DNA of 21,009 nucleotides from Ruminococcus sp. UBA3855 (GTDB lineage: Bacteria > Bacillota > Clostridia > Oscillospirales > Ruminococcaceae), in NCBI GenBank assembly GCA_002392545.1, contig DGHF01000105.1, positions 1 through 21,009 of the forward strand, written 5' to 3'. The notes beneath the pieces were generated by a model, which had not been told where the DNA came from, searched no databases, and saw nothing but the letters and a program-made list of their open reading frames with translations. Positions 14,669 through 21,009 of the stretch are shown here, one piece after another (position 1 is the stretch's first letter; the number at the start of each line of letters is the position of its first letter). The position numbers were made by a program, and so were the translations under genes.

Positions 14669-17074
14669 ATGCCGGAAAAAAGAAAATTATCAGAAATTAT
14701 TCCCGTGATTCCGCTCCGTGGTACGGTTGCATTTCCGCATATGATTATGCACTTTGATGTTGCAAGGGAAATGTCCGTCAAGGCGATTGAAAAAGCATTG
14801 CACAGCGACAGACGTATTTTTTTAGTGGCGCAAGAGGATGTATTTGACGAAACGCCTGAAGCAACTGATTTGTTTGAAATTGGTGTGGTTGCCGAAATCA
14901 GGCAGACAGTCAAATCACAGGATGACGTTGTTCGTGTTCTTGTAGAAGGGCTTCACCGTGCAAAATTCCGGAAAGTCACCAATGAAGACGGCGTATTGAT
15001 GGCAGACGTTCGCCGACTCCCTCTCAATTCCCGTGAAGACATTGACGAAAAGGAAATGGATGCACTGGCGAGAGCCGTCAAGACTACATACCAGAATTAT
15101 GCTGAAATGTTCCCGAAAATGCCCAAAGAGCTGTTGATTACAGTCATTTGTCAGACTGACCCTGCAAAGGTCTATGAAGAAATCGTCTTTAATTCTATGC
15201 TGGATTTCAAGGATAAGCAGACCCTTTTGGAAGAGGGGAAACTTTCCGAACGTCTCAGAATGCTCAATGAAATGCTGGCACGTGAAACAATGGTTCTTGC
15301 AATGGAAAAGGAAATCCACGACAAGACACAGGAATCCATTGACCAGGGGCAGAAAGAGTATTTTCTCCGTGAGCAGCTGAGAACCATCACCAACCAGCTC
15401 CATGACGAATTTGGAGAGGATACCGGAGAACGCAACGAAAGCTATTATGTAGAGCGTTTAGAAGAAATTGAGATGTATCTCCCTGAGGAGAGCAGTGCAA
15501 AGCTTTACAAGGAAATTGCACGTCTGCGCCAGATGCCCCCAGCCTCACAGGAAGCATATGTGGTGACGAGTTATCTGGATACTGTTTTTGATTTACCGTG
15601 GAATACTCTTTCAGACGAACACGTTGACTTGAAAAAGGCGCAGTCTGCATTAGATGCTGACCATTACGGACTGGAGAAAGTCAAAGAGCGAATTATTGAG
15701 AGCCTTGCAGTGCGTGTATTGAATCCGGATTTAAAAGGGCAGATACTTTGTTTAGTAGGTCCCCCTGGGGTGGGGAAATCTTCAATCGGAAAGTCAATTG
15801 CCGGTTCAATTGGTCGGGCATTTGCGAGGGTATCGCTTGGCGGTGTGAGAGATGAAGCCGACATCCGAGGACACAGAAAGACCTACATCGGAGCAATGCC
15901 GGGGCGGATTATCACGGCGTTACAGCAGGCAGGGACAAAGAATCCGGTAATTCTCCTTGATGAGCTTGACAAGATGGGGAACGATTACAAAGGCGACCCC
16001 TCAGCGGCATTATTGGAGGTACTGGACGGAGAGCAGAACTCTGAATTCCGTGACCACTATCTTGAAATACCGTTTGATTTGAGCAAGGTTATTTTTGTAG
16101 CAACAGCGAATGTATTGGAGGAAATTCCTGACCCCTTGCGTGACCGTATGGAAATTATCGAACTTCCGAGCTACACCAGAGAAGAAAAATTTCAGATAGC
16201 AAAACGGCATCTTGTCAAGAAGCAGGTAAGGGAACACGGCTTGACGAATGTGCAATGCAAGATTGCAGATGAAGCACTGTATGAAATGATTGACAGCTAC
16301 ACAAAGGAAGCCGGAGTCCGTAATCTGGAAAGAGTAATTGCAACCGTATGCCGGAAGGCTGCGAAATCGGTAGCAATGGGAGAAAGAAAGCGTATTGCCG
16401 TAAAGAAAGAAGATTTGAAGAAATATCTCGGCATTCCGAAGTATTTACCCGACGACCAGAGCAAGGAAAACACAGTTGGACTTGTGAACGGACTTGCATG
16501 GACATCTGTAGGCGGAGTACTGATGCCGTTGGAAGCCCTTGTATTGGACGGCAACGGAAAAATTGAAATGACAGGCTCATTAGGAAACGTCATGCAGGAA
16601 AGTGCGAAAATCGCCGTAAGCTATGCAAGATTCATTGCCAAAGAATACGGCATTTCTCCGGATTTCTACCAGCAGAAGGACATTCACATTCATGCACCGG
16701 AAGGGGCAGTTCCGAAGGATGGACCTTCCGCAGGTGTGACCATGACGACAGCGTTAGTATCTGCACTTTCAGGAATTCCAGTCCGTGCAGACGTGGCAAT
16801 GACCGGAGAAATCACACTGCATGGAAAGGTAATGCCCATAGGCGGACTTCGTGAAAAGGCAATGGCAGCATATAAAGCCGGAATTTATACAGTTATTATT
16901 CCGGAGGAGAACACCGCCGACCTTGAAGAGGTAGACGACGTTGTAAAGGAGAAAATCAAGTTCATTCCGGTGAAAGAACTTTCGGAAGTCTTAGAAATTG
17001 CCCTTGAACGCAAGGCAACGAAAAAGAAATCTTCCTCCTCTGCCGTTACGAACAGAATAGGAGTGTCCACATGA
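14669..17074 (+). CDS. lon: ATP-dependent protease Lon (LonA)
   Basis: An 801-residue AAA+ serine protease of normal LonA length, cytosolic, degrading misfolded and regulatory proteins. The N-terminal substrate domain begins IIPVIPLRGTVAFPHMI. A coiled-coil-like stretch near 200-290 contains KEYFLREQLRTITNQLHDEF. Walker A is GPPGVGKS (364-371), Walker B is VILLDELDKMG (about 425-435). The catalytic dyad is Ser687 in PKDGPSAG and Lys730 in GGLREKAMAA. The 43-residue gap matches E. coli Ser679/Lys722. Ribosome site AAAGGAAGG precedes ATG at about 14652-14660. Its stop overlaps the ysxC start (ATGA at 17071), and lon-ysxC is a known Gram-positive order. Confidence 0.98.
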   Translation: MPEKRKLSEIIPVIPLRGTVAFPHMIMHFDVAREMSVKAIEKALHSDRRIFLVAQEDVFDETPEATDLFEIGVVAEIRQTVKSQDDVVRVLVEGLHRAKFRKVTNEDGVLMADVRRLPLNSREDIDEKEMDALARAVKTTYQNYAEMFPKMPKELLITVICQTDPAKVYEEIVFNSMLDFKDKQTLLEEGKLSERLRMLNEMLARETMVLAMEKEIHDKTQESIDQGQKEYFLREQLRTITNQLHDEFGEDTGERNESYYVERLEEIEMYLPEESSAKLYKEIARLRQMPPASQEAYVVTSYLDTVFDLPWNTLSDEHVDLKKAQSALDADHYGLEKVKERIIESLAVRVLNPDLKGQILCLVGPPGVGKSSIGKSIAGSIGRAFARVSLGGVRDEADIRGHRKTYIGAMPGRIITALQQAGTKNPVILLDELDKMGNDYKGDPSAALLEVLDGEQNSEFRDHYLEIPFDLSKVIFVATANVLEEIPDPLRDRMEIIELPSYTREEKFQIAKRHLVKKQVREHGLTNVQCKIADEALYEMIDSYTKEAGVRNLERVIATVCRKAAKSVAMGERKRIAVKKEDLKKYLGIPKYLPDDQSKENTVGLVNGLAWTSVGGVLMPLEALVLDGNGKIEMTGSLGNVMQESAKIAVSYARFIAKEYGISPDFYQQKDIHIHAPEGAVPKDGPSAGVTMTTALVSALSGIPVRADVAMTGEITLHGKVMPIGGLREKAMAAYKAGIYTVIIPEENTADLEEVDDVVKEKIKFIPVKELSEVLEIALERKATKKKSSSSAVTNRIGVST

Positions 17075-17685
17075 TTTTTCAGAATGCGGAATTCACAGCT
17101 TCTTACGGCAAAATATCGCAGATTCCATCACCTGAAAGAATGGAATTTGCATTTCTGGGGCGTTCAAATGTAGGAAAATCGTCGCTTATCAATAAACTTG
17201 TGAATCGCAAATCCTTGGCACGGGTCAGCACCGTGCCGGGGAAAACAGCGACAATCAATTTTTATCAGGTAGACGAAGTATATTTTGTAGACCTGCCGGG
17301 TTATGGCTATGCCAAAACGTCGAGGAGTGAACAGGAACGATTGCGGAAACTGATTTCGGGCTATCTGAATTTAGACCGGAATTTAGAACTTGTGATACAG
17401 TTGATTGATTCAAGACACGCACCCTCAGCGGACGACATACAGATGACAGAATTTCTGGTAGAATCAGAAATTCCGTTTATTATCGTATTCACGAAGACGG
17501 ACAAACTGAATCATTCCGAACGCAAGGCAAGGGAAGAAGGCTTTTCAAGGGAAATCCCTTATTTTGATGACGTTCACAAAATCTGGTTTTCCTCCAAAAC
17601 AGGGGAAGGGCTGGAGAGGTTGCAGGAAATTCTGTCTGAAATTGCCGACGATACGGAAGACTTTTCAGAACAGGGGGACGCATGA
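17071..17685 (+). CDS. ysxC: Ribosome biogenesis GTP-binding protein YsxC/EngB
   Basis: A 204-residue TRAFAC-class GTPase involved in 50S assembly. Motifs in order: G1 GRSNVGKSS (about 30-38), a G2 region around PGKTATINFYQ, G3 DLPGYGYAKTSRSE, and G4 FTKTDKL. The C-terminus contains KIWFSSKTGEGLERL, the usual G5 strand. Start overlaps the lon stop by 4 nt and its own stop overlaps the next start by 4 nt (ATGA at 17682), so translation of all three is coupled. Confidence 0.96.
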   Translation: MIFQNAEFTASYGKISQIPSPERMEFAFLGRSNVGKSSLINKLVNRKSLARVSTVPGKTATINFYQVDEVYFVDLPGYGYAKTSRSEQERLRKLISGYLNLDRNLELVIQLIDSRHAPSADDIQMTEFLVESEIPFIIVFTKTDKLNHSERKAREEGFSREIPYFDDVHKIWFSSKTGEGLERLQEILSEIADDTEDFSEQGDA

Positions 17686-18416
17686 AATTTGAGGATGTTT
17701 TCAAAGTAAAAAAGCCCATTATCGGGATGCTCCATCTTCGTGGAAAGGGCAACGAAGCCACATTTGAAATCGCCAAAACCGAAATTCAGCAGATGTATGA
17801 TTCTGGAATTGATGCGATACTGGTTGAAAATTATTATGGTGACTTGATAGATGTTGTGAATGCATTGAGATGGTTGCAGGAGAAGTATTCCGACCATGTA
17901 TACGGCGTGAATGTGCTGGGAGATTTCGAACTGAGCTATGAACTCGCCAAAAGATACGGCGGAGCATTTATGCAGGTGGATTCCATCAGAGGGCATTTGC
18001 GAACGCAGGAAGACAAGGAATATGCCGAAATGATAGAGCGTGTCCGTGATGGGTCAGTGTTTGTGATGGGCGGAGTCCGTTTCAAGTATCAGCCCGTGCA
18101 TTCCGGAAAGTCGGTAGAGTATGACCTTGAAATTGGGATGCAACGTTGTGATGCAATTGTCGTGACCGGAGAGGGAACGAGAATGAACACAGATATAGAA
18201 AAAATCCGTCAGTTTCGTGAAATTATCGGGGATTTTCCGTTGATAGTCGGCGCAGGTATGACCATTGATACGTGTGAGGAGCAGTTAGCCATTGCAGACG
18301 GTGCAATTGTGGGAAGCTGGTTCAAGGAGAAAGGTTTCACCCGAAGACCAGTCAGCCCCGAACGAATGACGGCATTTATGGAAAAAGTCAAGGAATTGCG
18401 TGCATCTTTGAAGTGA
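17682..18416 (+). CDS. BtpA/SgcQ family protein (TIM-barrel)
   Basis: A 244-residue protein matching the BtpA/SgcQ family: IIGMLHLRGKG near the N-terminus, DSGIDAILVENYYGD (about 36-50), VYGVNVLGDFELSYELAKRY, CDAIVVTGEGTRM (about 151-163), PLIVGAGMTID and DGAIVGSWFKEKG near the C-terminus. The pattern is a beta/alpha barrel. BtpA is named for photosystem I accumulation in cyanobacteria, but this organism is plainly not photosynthetic; SgcQ-like members sit in sugar-related loci of other bacteria, and the reaction is unproven. Here it ends the lon-ysxC operon. The family call is good, but the substrate is unknown. No terminator is obvious directly after it. Confidence 0.82.
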   Translation: MKFEDVFKVKKPIIGMLHLRGKGNEATFEIAKTEIQQMYDSGIDAILVENYYGDLIDVVNALRWLQEKYSDHVYGVNVLGDFELSYELAKRYGGAFMQVDSIRGHLRTQEDKEYAEMIERVRDGSVFVMGGVRFKYQPVHSGKSVEYDLEIGMQRCDAIVVTGEGTRMNTDIEKIRQFREIIGDFPLIVGAGMTIDTCEEQLAIADGAIVGSWFKEKGFTRRPVSPERMTAFMEKVKELRASLK

Positions 18417-18425
18417 GTACATATT

Positions 18426-18454
18426 TTGACAGCGTAATTGCATAAAATTATCAT
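18426..18454 (+). promoter_or_regulatory. Upstream promoter (P1) of the TrpR/YerC-like gene
   Basis: TTGACA (18426-18431), 17-nt spacer, TATCAT (18449-18454). One mismatch to consensus in the -10. It starts 10 nt after the BtpA-family stop codon. Confidence 0.6.
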
Positions 18455-18482
18455 ATTGTCAGAAATTTTTTTGAAAAAAGTC

Positions 18483-18511
18483 TTTACTTTTGTGCTATGA
18501 TGTGTTAAAAT
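18483..18511 (+). promoter_or_regulatory. Downstream promoter (P2) of the TrpR/YerC-like gene
   Basis: TTTACT (18483-18488), 17-nt spacer, TAAAAT (18506-18511), with TG at 18503-18504 giving an extended -10. A small inverted repeat TGCC-N7-GGCA (18526-18540) lies just downstream, in a position where an autoregulator could bind; that role is a guess. Confidence 0.65.
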
Positions 18512-18570
18512 ATAAATAGCTGCTATGCCTTTGAAGGGCAGTATATCAAAACAGAAAGGAAATCATAGCC

Positions 18571-18939
18571 ATGAAACGTGGAAGAAACAAACCCGAAGCA
18601 GTAGACGAACTGTATGAAGCGATTCTCTGCCTTGAAACAAAAGAAGAGTGCAGTGCATTTTTTGACGACCTTTGCACGGTGCTGGAATTGCAGACCCTTT
18701 CACAGCGTTTGCAGGTTGCGAAAATGCTCCGTGAAAATCATGTCTACAGTGACATTGTAGCAACGACCAGCGCAAGCACAGCAACCATCAGCCGTGTAAA
18801 CCGTTCCTTGAACGGCGGTTATGACGTTGTATTTGAGCGGTTGAAAGCCAAAAAGAAGTATCATCCCATTGAGACAGTGAACTCAGGGGAAGAAAAGGAA
18901 AATCCGCAGAATTCCAGAAAATCGGGCAATTCTGTATAA
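18571..18939 (+). CDS. yerC: TrpR/YerC-YecD family DNA-binding protein
   Basis: A 122-residue TrpR-like regulator. The family helix-turn-helix spans about 50-82, with LSQRLQVAKMLRENHVYSDI followed by TSASTATISRVNRSLNGGYD. The N-terminal LYEAILCLETKEECSAFFDD matches YerC/YecD proteins of Firmicutes, which lack a proven tryptophan response. A polar tail of about 25 residues (from residue 97) extends past the usual domain end. Ribosome site GAAAGGA at 18554-18560, 10 nt from ATG. The gene stands alone, with two promoters in tandem, between the lon operon and HU. Which genes it controls cannot be told here. Confidence 0.85.
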   Translation: MKRGRNKPEAVDELYEAILCLETKEECSAFFDDLCTVLELQTLSQRLQVAKMLRENHVYSDIVATTSASTATISRVNRSLNGGYDVVFERLKAKKKYHPIETVNSGEEKENPQNSRKSGNSV

Positions 18940-18956
18940 ATAGATAAAATTCATGT

Positions 18957-18975
18957 ATATTTTTCGCAAAAATAT
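18957..18975. other. AT-rich 19-bp palindrome after the TrpR/YerC-like gene
   Basis: ATATTTTT (18957-18964), CGC, AAAAATAT (18968-18975). It is perfectly symmetric and lies 17 nt after the stop. It could be a weak terminator or a protein site; nothing distinguishes these. Confidence 0.35.
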
Positions 18976-19003
18976 GCAGAAATGACGATTTTTCCGGAAA
19001 TAC

Positions 19004-19032
19004 TTGACAAATCAGCCAATTTCCGCTATAAT
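19004..19032 (+). promoter_or_regulatory. Perfect consensus promoter of the HU gene
   Basis: TTGACA (19004-19009), exactly 17 nt, TATAAT (19027-19032). It lies 33 nt before the HU start, in keeping with the high expression of HU. Confidence 0.95.
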
Positions 19033-19065
19033 AGTTATATCATTCATATTCATGGAGGCGTTGTT

Positions 19066-19341
19066 ATGAAGAAAGCAGATTTGATTCAGGCAGTTGCAGG
19101 GAAGACCGGCAAGTCCAAGAAGGAAGCTGGCGTTTTCGTAGATGCTGTATTGGAAAGCATTCAGGATGCACTGGTAGCAGGCGACAAGGTAACACTGACA
19201 GGTTTCGGTGTGTTTGAAGTTCGTGAGCGTGCTGCAAAGAAGTGCCGTAGCCCTCGTACCGGTGAAATGCTGGAAGTTGAGGCTTGCAAAGCACCCGCAT
19301 TCAAGGCAGGCAAGAACCTGAAAGAAGCTGTCAACAAGTAA
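19066..19341 (+). CDS. hup: HU family DNA-binding protein
   Basis: A 91-residue histone-like protein that bends and compacts DNA as a dimer. ATG 19066 was chosen: GGAGG at 19054-19058 lies 7 nt upstream, the promoter ends at 19032, and HU proteins begin MxKxxLI (here MKKADLIQAVAG). The open frame upstream to 18982 would cross the promoter. The body shows KSKKEAGVFVDAVLESI, DKVTLTGFGVFEVRERAAK and the DNA-clasping arm with CRSPRTGEMLEVEACKAPAF. Two Cys residues in the arm region are a little unusual for HU. It ends before a bidirectional terminator shared with pflA. Confidence 0.97.
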   Translation: MKKADLIQAVAGKTGKSKKEAGVFVDAVLESIQDALVAGDKVTLTGFGVFEVRERAAKKCRSPRTGEMLEVEACKAPAFKAGKNLKEAVNK

Positions 19342-19363
19342 TTGACAACAGAATAGAAAACTG

Positions 19364-19390
19364 ACACCCCCGTGTAAAAATCGGGGGTGT
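19364..19390. terminator. Bidirectional terminator between HU and pflA
   Basis: ACACCCCCG (19364-19372) pairs with CGGGGGTGT (19382-19390) around a TGTAAAAAT loop. TTTTC follows on the plus strand, and AGAAAAC before it gives a T-run on the minus strand. It serves two convergent genes; the pflA stop begins 4 nt away. Confidence 0.9.
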
Positions 19391-19393
19391 TTT

Positions 19394-20143
19394 CTATTTC
19401 CTGTGTTTGTCAAGGAGACGTTTTTTAATGCCCTTCAGGATGGTTTCACGGGCTTGCAGAGCGTCCTCTTTGGAAGCTGGCTGAATCCCTTCGAGGGGGT
19501 AAGGAATGCCGAGAGACTCGTATTTGACCTTTCCCATATCATGATAAGGCAGGCAGTCAACAGCCTTGAGGGTTTTAAGACCGCCGATAAAATAGCCCAG
19601 CCGGAATTGTTCGTCTTTATCGTCTGTCCAGTGGGGTACAATAACGTGACGAATCCAAAGGGGGATATTTTTTTCGCTCACGTATTCCGCAAAGGCAAGA
19701 ATATTTTTGTTAGAGTGACCAGTTAAAGCCTGATGCCGTTCGTCATCAATGTGTTTGATGTCAAGCATGACAAGGTCAGTCACATCAAGAATACCATCCA
19801 CCATTTCAGGATGTTGGGGATTAAACGTGATACCGGAAGTATCAAGGCAGGTGTGAATATTTTTTTGTTTCGCAGTGGTGAAGAGTTCTTTGAGAAATTC
19901 AGGTTGAAGCATAGGTTCACCGCCGGTGCAGGTAATACCGCCGTTGGAGTAAAATTCCCTGTTTCGTTCATAAGCCGTGAGAAGCTCAGAGACGGTCATT
20001 TCCTTGCCCTGACAGACCGCCCACGTATCAGGGTTATGACAATAGAGACAGCGCATAGGACAGCCCTGAAAGAATATCACAAAGCGGATACCCGGACCAT
20101 CCACCGTGCCGAAAGAATCCGTAGAATGAATATAGCCTTTCAT
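19394..20143 (-). CDS. pflA: Pyruvate formate-lyase activating enzyme
   Basis: A 249-residue radical-SAM activase that installs the glycyl radical on PFL. The cluster motif is Cys28, Cys32, Cys35 in QGCPMRCLYCHNPDTW. The N-terminus GYIHSTDSFGTVDGPGIRFV and the glycine-rich TGGEPMLQPEFL are diagnostic, as is LDTSGI in the core. GGAG lies about 9 nt before the ATG on the minus strand. It follows the glycyl-radical gene on the same strand, separated by a terminator-like hairpin, which would lower activase relative to enzyme. No separate promoter is clear in the 66-nt gap. Confidence 0.96.
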   Translation of the reverse strand: MKGYIHSTDSFGTVDGPGIRFVIFFQGCPMRCLYCHNPDTWAVCQGKEMTVSELLTAYERNREFYSNGGITCTGGEPMLQPEFLKELFTTAKQKNIHTCLDTSGITFNPQHPEMVDGILDVTDLVMLDIKHIDDERHQALTGHSNKNILAFAEYVSEKNIPLWIRHVIVPHWTDDKDEQFRLGYFIGGLKTLKAVDCLPYHDMGKVKYESLGIPYPLEGIQPASKEDALQARETILKGIKKRLLDKHRK

Positions 20144-20171
20144 AAAAATACTCCTTTCATAAGAAAAATAA

Positions 20172-20193
20172 ACGCCGTCCGGAAGGACGGCGT
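20172..20193 (-). terminator. Terminator-like hairpin between the glycyl-radical gene and pflA
   Basis: On the minus strand ACGCCGTCC and GGACGGCGT form a perfect 9-bp stem around a TTCC loop, followed by TTATTTTTC. The T-run is interrupted once, so read-through into pflA is plausible. Confidence 0.8.
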
Positions 20194-20209
20194 ATTTTCG
20201 GGAACAATG

Positions 20210-20458
20210 TCAGATTTTTTCGTGGAAAGTTCTGGAGATAACATCGTCCTGCTGTTCCTTGGTCAGCTTGATGAAATTGACAGCATAACCGGAAACACGG
20301 ATAGTAAGCTGAGGATACTTTTCAGGGTGCTGTTGTGCATCGAGCAGGGTTTCACGAGTGAAAACATTCACATTGAGGTGATGACCGCCCTTTTGCACAT
20401 AGGCATCGAGCATCTCAACCAGATTGTCAACCTGCTGTTCGTTCTGTACTTCTGCCAT
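20210..20458 (-). CDS. Stand-alone glycyl-radical domain protein (GrcA/YfiD-like, PFL C-terminal domain)
   Basis: An 82-residue protein equal to the C-terminal domain of PFL: NLVEMLDAYVQKGGHHLNVN, RETLLDAQQHPEKYPQLTI, then the radical loop RVSGYAVNFIKLTKEQQ (residues 54-70, with Gly57) and DVISRTFHE. The upstream catalytic gene lacks this segment, so the two chains probably assemble into one enzyme, as the E. coli spare part YfiD/GrcA does with damaged PFL. The start is ATG 20458, chosen because AGGAGG precedes it on the minus strand; an open frame reaches 20545 but crosses a hairpin. Activation by the adjacent PflA is expected. NCBI annotation uses names such as GrcA3 for similar split proteins; I give no symbol as the exact subfamily cannot be checked. 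Confidence 0.92.
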   Translation of the reverse strand: MAEVQNEQQVDNLVEMLDAYVQKGGHHLNVNVFTRETLLDAQQHPEKYPQLTIRVSGYAVNFIKLTKEQQDDVISRTFHEKI

Positions 20459-20508
20459 GGTAAAAACCTCCTTGAAATAATATAGTATAAGATAAATTGG
20501 GAACGTCA

Positions 20509-20528
20509 CGGAGGGAGAAGCCCCTCCG
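20509..20528 (-). other. Intergenic hairpin before the glycyl-radical gene
   Basis: Minus strand CGGAGGG and CCCTCCG form a 7-bp stem around GCTTCT. No T-run follows. It lies in the 83-nt gap between the 82-residue acidic ORF and the glycyl-radical gene; mRNA processing or stability is possible. Confidence 0.5.
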
Positions 20529-20541
20529 GACGGTTCATTTT

Positions 20542-20790
20542 TCAAAAGTCCTCGTCTTCGTCGGTTTTTTCTTCGCCTTCGAAATCATCTTCAAGCTCAA
20601 CATTCGGAAGAGCGCAAGGACCTAATTTGGGGTTGCATTCAGTGCTGTTGACGGTCTGAACCTTGGTAACTTCGCCAATATCAAGGTTAATATGCTGACT
20701 TCCGGAAGACACCAGAGAATCCAGAAGAGCAACGAGTTCGTCAACATCCCTATCCTCAGGAATCTGAGGATTTTTTTCAGGATTCAGCAT
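20542..20790 (-). CDS. 82-residue acidic protein with partial PFL C-terminal similarity
   Basis: The frame from ATG 20790 to the stop at 20542 encodes 82 residues. DVDELVALLDSLVSSGSQHI (15-34) aligns with VDNLVEMLDAYVQKGGHHLN of the neighbouring glycyl-radical protein, so the first helix of the radical domain is present twice. The radical loop (RVSGYA) is absent; instead comes CNPKLGPC, a CX6C pair (Cys52, Cys59), and a very acidic tail LEDDFEGEEKTDEDEDF. GAGAGG lies 6 nt before the ATG. The ATG lies inside the end of the PFL gene with a 14-nt overlap, in the +1 frame relative to it. It could be a diverged, non-radical copy with an accessory or redox role, or a decayed duplicate. Coding is supported by the start site, equal length to its neighbour and the recognisable helix; function is unknown. 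Confidence 0.65.
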   Translation of the reverse strand: MLNPEKNPQIPEDRDVDELVALLDSLVSSGSQHINLDIGEVTKVQTVNSTECNPKLGPCALPNVELEDDFEGEEKTDEDEDF

Positions 20791-21009
20791 CTTCAGCCTC
20801 TCTGATAGCCTCTTGTTCGAGGCGGTCAATATCGAGGTCTCCGGCGAAAATTCTGGTATTTTTGCCGAGCGCATCCGGAACGATGGAGAAGGTATTGGAG
20901 ATACCATCCTGAGCGTGACGGAAGGGAAGCTTTGCAACGGAAGAAAGGGAAGCAATTGCACCGCTGGTATCACGTCCGTGCATGGGGTTTGCACCGGGGG
21001 CAAGCGGAA
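20777..21009 (-). CDS. pflB: Pyruvate formate-lyase (formate C-acetyltransferase) large chain, 3' end only
   Basis: The last 76 codons of a PFL-type glycyl-radical enzyme enter from the right edge: PLAPGANPMHGRDTSGAIAS, LSSVAKLPFRHAQDGISNTF and SIVPDALGKN match canonical PFL closely. Canonical PFL then runs into a helix (NLAGLMDGYF-like) and the glycyl-radical loop. Here the chain instead continues TRIFAGDLDIDRLEQEAIRE and stops at 20777, so it lacks the radical glycine. A separate glycyl-radical gene lies downstream on the same strand. The catalytic cysteines are beyond the window. The break falls exactly at the domain boundary, so it looks like a stable split enzyme, not a random frameshift. 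Confidence 0.9.
   Translation of the reverse strand, partial: PLAPGANPMHGRDTSGAIASLSSVAKLPFRHAQDGISNTFSIVPDALGKNTRIFAGDLDIDRLEQEAIREAEDAES

Noticed and set aside
18982..19065. N-terminal extension of the HU protein
   Set aside because: It would cross a perfect promoter, and HU proteins begin at the Met at 19066 with a good ribosome site.
19733..20485. A 250-residue plus-strand open frame opposite pflA and the glycyl-radical gene
   Set aside because: It spans two confidently assigned minus-strand genes and the terminator hairpin between them, and has no domain of its own.
20459..20545. Longer start for the glycyl-radical protein
   Set aside because: The extra residues have no similarity to PFL and run through a hairpin; AGGAGG lies directly before ATG 20458.
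20791..21003. Open frame upstream of the 82-residue acidic ORF in the same frame
   Set aside because: It is the out-of-frame reading of the PFL gene, whose own frame matches the family (GANPMHGRD and following).

Overview
The window is a chromosomal segment of a low-to-mid GC, anaerobic Gram-positive bacterium, most likely a Clostridia member of the Ruminococcus/Oscillospirales type. This rests on the TIGR03960/DUF2344 radical-SAM pair, the rplS-lepB-rbgA-rnhB-yraN order, the tig-clpP-clpX-lon-ysxC order, strong AGGAGG-type ribosome sites, consensus sigma-A promoters and a pyruvate formate-lyase (PFL) locus. The genus is inferred; no rRNA is present.

Region by region. Positions 1-646 hold two tandem paralogous membrane-protein genes, the first cut by the window edge. 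Positions 650-4822 hold the radical-SAM protein and its DUF2344 partner. These two are often adjacent or fused, but here about 1.7 kb of AT-rich DNA lies between them, with a long hairpin, two membrane proteins and a SUKH-3 immunity-family protein. Positions 4823-5477 are the rplS unit: promoter, structured leader, L19 gene and terminator. Positions 5537-8767 hold two signal peptidase I genes, the ribosome-assembly GTPase rbgA, rnhB and yraN. Positions 8787-11017 hold threonine synthase and a metallophosphoesterase. Positions 11061-14562 are a protein-quality unit (trigger factor, ClpP, ClpX) ending in a bidirectional terminator. Positions 14592-18416 are lon, ysxC and a BtpA/SgcQ-family gene, each junction overlapping by 4 nt, from one consensus promoter. 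Then come a TrpR/YerC-like regulator with tandem promoters and an HU gene with a perfect TTGACA-N17-TATAAT promoter.

From 19394 to the right edge, genes lie on the minus strand: pflA and a PFL enzyme split into parts. The large catalytic PFL chain stops just before the usual glycyl-radical domain. It is followed by an 82-residue ORF resembling only the first helix of that domain, and then by an 82-residue free-standing glycyl-radical protein (GrcA/YfiD-like). A terminator-like hairpin separates the last from pflA.

Most of the window is conserved housekeeping. The two places that deserve a second look are the AT-rich SUKH-3 insert (2489-4177) and the three-part PFL locus (20210-21009). No tRNA, rRNA, CRISPR array or insertion sequence was seen. 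No gene-free stretch exceeds 300 bases; the longest is 4823-5043, which holds the rplS promoter and leader.
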